Below, piece after piece: positions 13,324 to 18,459 of a stretch of DNA of 18,459 nt. The notes under the pieces were generated by a model. It saw only the letters and a program-made list of their open reading frames with translations, made no database searches and had not been told where the DNA came from. Location of the stretch: positions 1 to 18,459 of the forward strand of contig CAJUHZ010000047.1 of assembly GCA_910585945.1 (NCBI GenBank), in the 5' to 3' direction. The first letter of the stretch is position 1. Each line of letters opens with the position of its first letter. The DNA comes from an uncultured Bilophila sp. GTDB lineage: Bacteria; Desulfobacterota; Desulfovibrionia; Desulfovibrionales; Desulfovibrionaceae. The translations under genes were made by a program, and so were the position numbers.

Positions 13324-15344
13324 TGAAATATACTATAGCCAACAATGCATGTTGTTTTTCCAAAAATATTTGGGGAATTAACTTTCTCCTGGAAATATTA
13401 CCGGAACAGGGGCGCCTCGTCCTCGGCTGGGGCCACAAGCCCACAGCGGACAAGGCCCGCCGCTATGCCGCTCAACACAACCTCCCGTACATCGCTCTGG
13501 AGGACGGCTTTCTGCGTTCCCTAGACCTGGGCTGCAAGGGAGCGCAGCCGCTCTCGCTGGTGGTGGATCATACGGGCATCTACTATGACGCCGGGGAACC
13601 GTCCGATCTGGAAAACCTGCTCAATGCTTCCGGCTGGGAAACGCCGGAGCTGATGGCGTCCGCCCGGCGCGCCATGCGGGGCATTATCCGCTATAACCTG
13701 AGCAAGTACAACCACGCTCCCGACACGCCGGAGTGGATATGGGGAGACGTACCGGCTCCCCGTGTGCTGGTTCTCGATCAGACCGTGGGAGACGCCAGCG
13801 TCACGCTCGGCGGCGCGAGCGAAGCTGCGTTCCGCACCATGCTGGAAGCGGCCCTGGCCGCATATCCGCTTGCCCATGTCCGGGTAAAAACGCATCCGGA
13901 TGTCATTGCCGGGAAAAAACGCGGCTATCTGGCCGACTACGCCGCAAGTCGCGGCGTCAGGATCATTGCCACGGACTGCGCGCCGCTCTCCCTGCTGGCC
14001 GGGGCGGATGTGGTGTATACCGTCACCTCGCAAATGGGATTTGAAGCTCTCATGCTCGGCAAGGAAGTGCATTGCTTCGGCATGCCGTTCTATGCCGGAT
14101 GGGGGCTGACCAGAGACCGGCAAACCTGCTCACGCCGGTTAAAAAAACGGAGCCTTGAGGAAGTCTTTGCCGCCGCCTATCTGTGCTATGCCCGCTATGT
14201 GAACCCCATACGGGGCAAGCGATGCGACATCCACGATACCATCAGCCTCCTTGCGGAACAACGCAGGCAAAACGAGCGCAACCGCGCTTTTCATGCCTGC
14301 GTGGGCTTTCGCTGGTGGAAGCGGCCTTACGCAAAAGCCTATCTGCACTCCACCGGCGGCGAGGTGGAGTTCTTTCAGGACAGGAAACGAGCCGTTCTTT
14401 CAGCCTGGGCCAAAGGCGGCGAAATTGTGGTATGGTCATCCAACGTGGATGAAGCGCTGCAAAGGGAGTGTGACGACACGGGCGTGACACTGGCGCGTAT
14501 GGAGGACGGCTTCATCCGTTCCGTGGGCCTGGGATCGGATTTCAACTGGCCCTATTCGCTGGTGGTGGACAGAAAGGGCATTTATTACGATCCCTCCCGG
14601 CCCAGCGAACTGGAAGATATTTGCAACGCCATGCCGGAACATCCCGACCATACCGCGCTGCTGGATCGTGCCGCCGCCCTGCGCGCCCTGATTCTGGACA
14701 AGGGGCTGACCAAATACAATACGGGCTTCCGGGCCGCTCTGCCGCCAAAATTCCCGAAAGGGAAAACCCTCGTGCTCGTGCCGGGGCAGGTGGAGGATGA
14801 CGCCTCCGTGCGCTGCGGCGGCTTCGGCATGGGCAATCCGGATGTATTGCGCGCCGCGCGGGAAGCCAGACCGGACGCCTTCATCATCTACAAGCCGCAT
14901 CCTGATGTGGAAAGCGGAAACCGACAGGGCGCGATTCCCGATGCGGACGTTCTGCGCCACGCGGATGTCATACTGCGCGACTTCCCCATGGGCCGACTTC
15001 TGCCGCTGGTTCATGAGGTGCATACCCTGACTTCCCAGACCGGCTTTGAAGCATTGCTGCGCGGGGTCAGAGTGTTCACTTACGGCGGGCCGTTTTATGC
15101 CGGATGGGGGCTGACGGAAGACAGGCAGACCTTTCCCCGCCGCAAGGCTCGTCTGACTCTGGATGAACTGGTAGCCGCAGCCTTGCTGCTCTATCCCTCC
15201 TGTTACGACTGGCAGACAGGGAACTTTTGCCGGGCCGAGGATGCCTGCCGCCGTCTGCTCCAGCCGGACGGCCAGATGCGGGGGCGTGTCTGGGCGCGGC
15301 TTGCCACTGTCGCGCGAGGCTTCCTGCGGAGGATGGGACGATGA
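13323..15344 (+). CDS. kpsC: KpsC, capsule linker beta-Kdo transferase
   Basis: This 673-residue cytosolic enzyme (E. coli KpsC has 675) adds beta-linked Kdo residues to the lipid anchor, building the linker on which the capsule grows. It contains two homologous modules. In the first, ALEDGFLRSLDLG is followed by SLVVDHTGIYYDAGEPSDLE, then TSQMGFEALMLGKEVHCFG and PFYAGWGLTRDRQT. In the second, RMEDGFIRSVGLG, SLVVDRKGIYYDPSRPSELE, TSQTGFEALLRGVRVFTYG and PFYAGWGLTEDRQT repeat the same order. Both modules keep their motifs, in line with the dual Kdo-transferase sites known in KpsC. The first 25 or so codons are AT-rich like the cassette and the rest is GC-rich, so the gene is a mosaic. The start at 13323 overlaps the previous stop (TAATG), with a weak ribosome site. 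Confidence 0.95.
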   Translation: MKYTIANNACCFSKNIWGINFLLEILPEQGRLVLGWGHKPTADKARRYAAQHNLPYIALEDGFLRSLDLGCKGAQPLSLVVDHTGIYYDAGEPSDLENLLNASGWETPELMASARRAMRGIIRYNLSKYNHAPDTPEWIWGDVPAPRVLVLDQTVGDASVTLGGASEAAFRTMLEAALAAYPLAHVRVKTHPDVIAGKKRGYLADYAASRGVRIIATDCAPLSLLAGADVVYTVTSQMGFEALMLGKEVHCFGMPFYAGWGLTRDRQTCSRRLKKRSLEEVFAAAYLCYARYVNPIRGKRCDIHDTISLLAEQRRQNERNRAFHACVGFRWWKRPYAKAYLHSTGGEVEFFQDRKRAVLSAWAKGGEIVVWSSNVDEALQRECDDTGVTLARMEDGFIRSVGLGSDFNWPYSLVVDRKGIYYDPSRPSELEDICNAMPEHPDHTALLDRAAALRALILDKGLTKYNTGFRAALPPKFPKGKTLVLVPGQVEDDASVRCGGFGMGNPDVLRAAREARPDAFIIYKPHPDVESGNRQGAIPDADVLRHADVILRDFPMGRLLPLVHEVHTLTSQTGFEALLRGVRVFTYGGPFYAGWGLTEDRQTFPRRKARLTLDELVAAALLLYPSCYDWQTGNFCRAEDACRRLLQPDGQMRGRVWARLATVARGFLRRMGR

Positions 15345-16558
15345 ACACCCATCTCTTTCTTCAGGGGCCGCACGGTCCCTTTTTTCGGCGGCTGGGGCGG
15401 GCGCTGGCCCGGCAGGGGGATAGGGTCGTCCGCGTCAACTGCTGCGGCGGCGACGTGATGGACTGGCCCCGGCCTCACACCCGTCTGTTTCGGAAAAAGG
15501 CCGCGATCTGGGGCGCATGGATCGCCCGGCTCATGGATGAAAAACAGGTGACGGATCTGCATGTTTTCGGAGACTGGCGGCCCCTGCACCGGGAAGCCGT
15601 TCTGCTGGCCAGAGTCCGGGGCATCCGGGTCTGGGCCTATGAAGAAGGCTATCTGCGCCCGGACTATATCACCATGGAACAGGGCGGTGTAAACGGCCTT
15701 TCCTCCCTGCCGGACACCAGAGAAGGCATGGCGGAACTGGCCGCCCGCTGTCCGGACGCTCCGGAACCCCGGAAACTCGGCAATCCCCAAACCGTCAAGA
15801 CATGGCGGGCTATTGCCCATTATGCGGGAACCATCTTTCTCTGGCCGCTGTTCCGGCATTTCCAGACCCATCGTCCGCAAAGCGCCAGCCGTGAGGTCTG
15901 GGGCTGGTTTCTGCGTGTGCTGAGCCGTTCCGCACGAAGAAAGCGTTCCGCTCAGGCTCTTCGCGCCGCGTACCGCTCCCGTGCGCCGTATTTTCTTTTT
16001 CCCCTCCAGCTTGACGCCGATTCCCAGGTGCGCCGCTATTCGCCCTACAGCGGCATGAAGGAGGCCATTGCCTGCGTGTTGACCTCGTTTGCGCAATGCG
16101 CCTCCGTGGATGCCCATATCATCATCCGCAATCATCCGCTGGATAACGGCCTGATCGACTATGCGGGCTTCATTGCCTCATTTGCCGCGGCCTGCGGCAT
16201 CAGTGACCGCGTACACTTCATCGAGGGCGGCAAGGCGCACCAGATGATGGACAAAAGCCTTGGCGTGGTGGTGCTGAACTCCACCATGGGGATTTCCGCC
16301 CTGCGCCAGGGCAAGCCGGTCTATTGCGTAGGAACGTCCATCTACGCCATGCCCGGTCTGGCGGCAAACAGCGCGGAAATGCCGCTGGACGCCTTCTGGA
16401 ATGCACCATGCGGACCGGAAGAGAACGCTCTGGCGGACTTTGAACGGGTTCTCAAGGCTCATGCCCTGGTCAACGGAAATTTCTATACCCGGGAGGGCAT
16501 CAGCACGGCCATTGAAGGGATTCTGCAAAGGCTGGGCGGTTGTCGAGCTGCTTGGTGA
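15341..16558 (+). CDS. kpsS: KpsS, capsule linker Kdo transferase
   Basis: This 405-residue protein (E. coli KpsS has 389) adds the first Kdo to lyso-phosphatidylglycerol, after which KpsC extends the linker. It opens with LFLQGPHGPFFRRLGRALA, the family's typical start. It continues with HVFGDWRPLHREAV, RVWAYEEGYLRPDYITMEQG, YFLFPLQLDADSQVR (phosphate-binding region), IIIRNHPLDNG and VVVLNSTMGISALRQGKPV. All are capsule-synthesis KpsS-family motifs and none appears broken. ATG 15341 has GGAGG (15328-15332) eight bases upstream and overlaps the kpsC stop by four bases. It is the last capsule gene; 81 bases separate its stop from the stop of the convergent HNH gene, and I see no convincing terminator between them. 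Confidence 0.95.
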   Translation: MNTHLFLQGPHGPFFRRLGRALARQGDRVVRVNCCGGDVMDWPRPHTRLFRKKAAIWGAWIARLMDEKQVTDLHVFGDWRPLHREAVLLARVRGIRVWAYEEGYLRPDYITMEQGGVNGLSSLPDTREGMAELAARCPDAPEPRKLGNPQTVKTWRAIAHYAGTIFLWPLFRHFQTHRPQSASREVWGWFLRVLSRSARRKRSAQALRAAYRSRAPYFLFPLQLDADSQVRRYSPYSGMKEAIACVLTSFAQCASVDAHIIIRNHPLDNGLIDYAGFIASFAAACGISDRVHFIEGGKAHQMMDKSLGVVVLNSTMGISALRQGKPVYCVGTSIYAMPGLAANSAEMPLDAFWNAPCGPEENALADFERVLKAHALVNGNFYTREGISTAIEGILQRLGGCRAAW

Positions 16559-16639
16559 CAGAACAGAAATTCAGAGTATGGAGTATGAATGAAGCCTGTG
16601 CTCACAGTGTCCAGCTTGCCGTGATGCATCAGTTCCTCG

Positions 16640-17587
16640 TCAGAAACCCAAAAAGCCACGAAGGCGTCGCCAGAATCCTTTTGCGGGAGGCTCTTCAACA
16701 ATCATCCGCGCTCTCAGCTCACCCTGTATTTTCTGATGGGCTTTGTGCCATGCTGTATGGCACTCATGGCACAAAAGAATAAGATTGTCTTTGGAGTCGT
16801 CGCCTCCATCTGACAGAGGAATCGCATGATGTTTTTCGAGGCAGGATCCTGATGCCTCAACTTCGCCCTGTGTCCGGCGGCAAATAGCGCACATGGGAGA
16901 ATTGAGGCTGCGGACCTGAAGCTTCGTGCTGGTACGACGCTGCTTTTTTTGTGCATTGGCAGCTTTTTCCGCAGGGCAAATCGGCGTACCGCAATCGGCA
17001 CAGGCCCATAATGCCTCACCAATACTATCGCAGGAACGCTGCAATACCGGATTTCCACGCGCATGGCAGACGGGGCACGATAATATGCCAGATTTTTTAT
17101 ACAGACTGTGATCCAGCTTTTTTGAAAACCAAAGCATGAATTGCAGACGTTCCCGCGACCAGCGCCGTACTTGTCCAGCCATCTCCGTCGGTTGCCATTT
17201 TGTCGGAGAAAAATGCCACTGCGCGGGCAGGCGACAGCCCTGTTGCACACAGACCGGACGCATGACAAGAGTTCCGTTTTTCTCTGGAACAGGCAACAGT
17301 CGGGTAGGTTTATCACAGTGAGGACAGCGCGGCGACTGGGCCGAAAGCTTTTTCCATTTGTCGATCGCGGGAACGATTTCAACCCGCCATCGTTTGACAA
17401 GCCTGGCTGCTTGAGCATTGTCCGGCTGACAGGAATACATATCCTGAGGAAAACATTTTCCGGAACATGTAATACCCCAGAGGACAATTCCCGTGCGCTT
17501 CTCCAGTACGGGAGCAAGGCGTACCGGCTTGCCGCAAAGCGGGCAGGAGGCGAGCTCCACCCGGTATTTTTCCAATACGGACCGCAT
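16640..17587 (-). CDS. Multi-zinc-ribbon HNH endonuclease-like protein
   Basis: This 315-residue protein has four cysteine-rich units. The first two look duplicated: CPLCGKPVRLAPVLEK with Cys15/18 and Cys41/45, and CPHCDKPTRLLPVPEK with Cys88/91 and Cys113/118. A third ribbon has Cys171/174 and Cys196/199. The C-terminal HNH domain has Cys233/236, EKHHAIPLSDGGDD (His253/254), NLILLCHECHTAWH (Cys273/276, His277/281). These keep the metal site and the catalytic histidine expected of an HNH nuclease. A basic, aromatic end (GFWRRLRGFLGF) could touch a membrane or nucleic acid. The ATG is two bases after the vapC stop, so it is probably the third gene of the vapBC operon. The ribosome site is weak (AGAGA). 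Full function is unknown; DNA or RNA cleavage is inferred from the HNH motif. Confidence 0.75.
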   Translation of the reverse strand: MRSVLEKYRVELASCPLCGKPVRLAPVLEKRTGIVLWGITCSGKCFPQDMYSCQPDNAQAARLVKRWRVEIVPAIDKWKKLSAQSPRCPHCDKPTRLLPVPEKNGTLVMRPVCVQQGCRLPAQWHFSPTKWQPTEMAGQVRRWSRERLQFMLWFSKKLDHSLYKKSGILSCPVCHARGNPVLQRSCDSIGEALWACADCGTPICPAEKAANAQKKQRRTSTKLQVRSLNSPMCAICRRTQGEVEASGSCLEKHHAIPLSDGGDDSKDNLILLCHECHTAWHKAHQKIQGELRARMIVEEPPAKGFWRRLRGFLGF

Positions 17588-17589
17588 GC

Positions 17590-17997
17590 TTATCTCTGAA
17601 CCCAGGATTCACATCTGAGGCCGTCAATGCGTTCAAATTCACGCAGATTATGGGTGATCAGGGTACAATTTTTTGCCAGTGCCACTGCGGCTATCAGCAT
17701 GTCCATACCCCCGACAGGTGTTCCCCTCTTTTCCAGCATGGCCCGAATATTGCCGTAAATTTGGGCCGCCGTCATATCAAAAGATACAATTTCCAGAGGA
17801 AGCAATAATGCCTCCAAGGCTCTGGCATTCCTCTCCCGTGAGGCGCTTTTTTCCACGCCATAGTACAACTCAGCCACGGATACAGAGGTGATACCGATTT
17901 CACCGGGAGCGTATGCGGCAAAGCGTTCACGCACTTCCGGCGGATTGTTCTTGATAAGATAGATGCAGATATTCGTGTCCAATAAAGCGGTTATCAT
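17590..17997 (-). CDS. vapC: VapC-family PIN-domain ribonuclease toxin
   Basis: This 135-residue PIN-domain protein has the expected acidic site: Asp7 (LLDTNICIYLI), Glu43 (SVAELYYGVE), Asp99 (GGMDMLIAA) and Asn117 (THNLREF). VapC toxins cut tRNA or rRNA when free of antitoxin. The start overlaps the vapB stop by four bases, and the usual toxin length (about 130) is kept, so it looks intact. VapBC of this class usually represses its own promoter as a complex. Confidence 0.93.
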   Translation of the reverse strand: MITALLDTNICIYLIKNNPPEVRERFAAYAPGEIGITSVSVAELYYGVEKSASRERNARALEALLLPLEIVSFDMTAAQIYGNIRAMLEKRGTPVGGMDMLIAAVALAKNCTLITHNLREFERIDGLRCESWVQR

Positions 17998-18221
17998 AAA
18001 CTGTCACGTTCCTGTATCTGCGGTTGACGCCTGTCTGCCATAAAATCAGGAGAGAATTGCTCCAATGCGTTGAAAAGCGTGTCCCAGGGCGCATCAGGAG
18101 GAAACAGCACCACAGCATTGCCGACCTTTTTGATAGCCACCCTGTCGCACGCGAAACGGAATTGCCGGGGCAGTCGAACTGCCTGGCTTTGACCGTTTTG
18201 AAAAATCTTGGCGGTTTCCAT
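17994..18221 (-). CDS. vapB: VapB-family antitoxin with AbrB-type DNA-binding domain
   Basis: This 75-residue protein opens with METAKIFQNGQSQAVRLPRQFRF, a swapped-hairpin AbrB/MazE-type fold (split here by description: MET-AKIF, then GQSQAVRLP). The rest (APWDTLFNALEQFSPDF) is the toxin-binding tail. AAGGAG lies a few bases before the ATG on this strand. A promoter overlapped by an inverted repeat stands just upstream, as expected for autoregulation. It is coupled to vapC by a four-base overlap. Confidence 0.92.
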   Translation of the reverse strand: METAKIFQNGQSQAVRLPRQFRFACDRVAIKKVGNAVVLFPPDAPWDTLFNALEQFSPDFMADRRQPQIQERDSL

Positions 18222-18234
18222 GTTTGTCTCCTTG

Positions 18235-18273
18235 GTATATATTTTATATATATACTTTCTCGTGTATCGTCAA
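18235..18273 (-). promoter_or_regulatory. vapBC promoter with overlapping palindromic operator
   Basis: On the - strand TTGACG (18273-18268) and TATATA (18250-18245) are 17 bases apart, a good sigma-70 promoter facing vapB. The repeat GTATATAT (18235-18242) and ATATATAC (18248-18255), with a 5-base spacer, covers the -10 box. This is a natural site for the VapBC complex to repress its own genes. Confidence 0.6.
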
Positions 18274-18278
18274 TGGTT

Positions 18279-18458
18279 CTATCGTAACCGGAAGGCTGGA
18301 CGTGTCCACCTTTCGCGTGTTTCGTGATGTATCCGCTCCCGTTCCATTTCCTCGGCCTCTCGATTGAAATTCTGAATCTGCTCCAGAGTTGGCTGGAATG
18401 AAGCGTAGTAGTTCAGACTTGATCTGACATTCGCTCCGTTTTGATGTCTCCTCTTGTC
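18279..18458 (-). CDS. 3' end of an unidentified gene, cut by the window edge
   Basis: A frame of 59 residues runs in from the right edge and stops at 18281-18279. It ends NREAEEMERERIHHETRE and then RWTRPAFRLR, a charged helical stretch that looks like protein rather than chance. I do not recognise the family. A second frame is also open across much of this stretch (to about 18244) but has a less protein-like composition. The gene would end only about 60 bases before vapB on the same strand, and its stop lies just upstream of the vapB promoter. Confidence 0.4.
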   Translation of the reverse strand, partial: DKRRHQNGANVRSSLNYYASFQPTLEQIQNFNREAEEMERERIHHETRERWTRPAFRLR

Positions 18459-18459
18459 C

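Larger units (their letters stand above)
8405..13395 (+). other. AT-rich serotype cassette inserted into the capsule backbone
   Basis: Composition changes abruptly at about 8405, from GC-rich codons to heavy use of ATA, AAA, TTA and AAT, and changes back at about 13395, inside the first 25 codons of kpsC. Four genes lie between, all on the + strand and 2-12 bases apart. They encode sugar-specific functions while everything outside is conserved export and linker machinery. This is the classic two-part structure of group 2 capsule loci (variable central region 2 between conserved regions 1 and 3), with DNA of foreign origin at the centre. A short GC-richer patch (about 12130-12310) lies within the last cassette gene. 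Confidence 0.85.

Noticed and set aside
16559..16639. Intrinsic terminator between kpsS and the HNH gene
   Set aside because: Only a 5-bp CTGTG/CACAG stem without a T-run is present.
1..18459. CRISPR array, tRNA, rRNA or insertion sequence
   Set aside because: No regularly spaced repeats, cloverleaf or rRNA motifs, and no transposase motifs were seen; the only recombinase is the tyrosine family gene at 195-1220.

Overview
The window is one arm of a group 2 (ABC-transporter dependent, Kdo-primed) capsule locus from a GC-rich Gram-negative bacterium. The backbone genes look like those of Desulfovibrionaceae (for example Desulfovibrio or Bilophila relatives). That placement is inference from the kps gene set, codon use and a block of nested GC-rich palindromes between genes; no rRNA or tRNA is present to fix it.

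Layout, left to right. (1) 1-1220: a perfect 14-bp hairpin at the edge, then a tyrosine recombinase gene (195-1220). (2) 1221-1596: a control region with no gene. It holds two 15-bp perfect inverted repeats (1352-1366 and 1517-1531) around a 150-bp AT-rich segment, then a terminator-like hairpin just before the first capsule gene. With a recombinase next door, this has the architecture of an invertible, phase-variable promoter. (3) 1597-7738: kpsF, a small lipoprotein, kpsM, kpsT, kpsE and kpsD, tightly packed or overlapping. Between kpsE and kpsD lie about 240 bases of stacked palindromes. (4) 7747-8404: debris. An in-frame chimera joins the front of KdsA to the back of KdsC; then comes a truncated ORF and an 84%-identical, frameshifted scrap of a second kpsD. 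(5) 8405 to about 13395: a very AT-rich serotype cassette with a GT2-like glycosyltransferase, an NAD-dependent epimerase, a NeuA-type cytidylyltransferase and a large two-module glycosyltransferase. Its right edge falls inside the first codons of kpsC. (6) 13323-16558: kpsC and kpsS, GC-rich again. (7) 16640-18221, opposite strand: a vapB-vapC toxin-antitoxin pair tightly coupled to a gene for a zinc-ribbon plus HNH protein. A fragment of an unidentified gene runs off the right edge.

How it fits together. KpsF makes arabinose-5-phosphate for Kdo. KpsC and KpsS build the poly-Kdo linker on a lipid acceptor. The cassette enzymes make and polymerise the strain-specific repeat unit. KpsM/KpsT export it across the inner membrane, and KpsE/KpsD carry it through the periplasm and outer membrane. 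All genes from kpsF to kpsS point the same way with almost no gaps, so they are probably one long operon controlled from the region beside the recombinase. The kdsA/kdsC remnant implies that Kdo synthesis depends on copies elsewhere in the genome. The scars at both cassette edges record replacement of the serotype genes by recombination.
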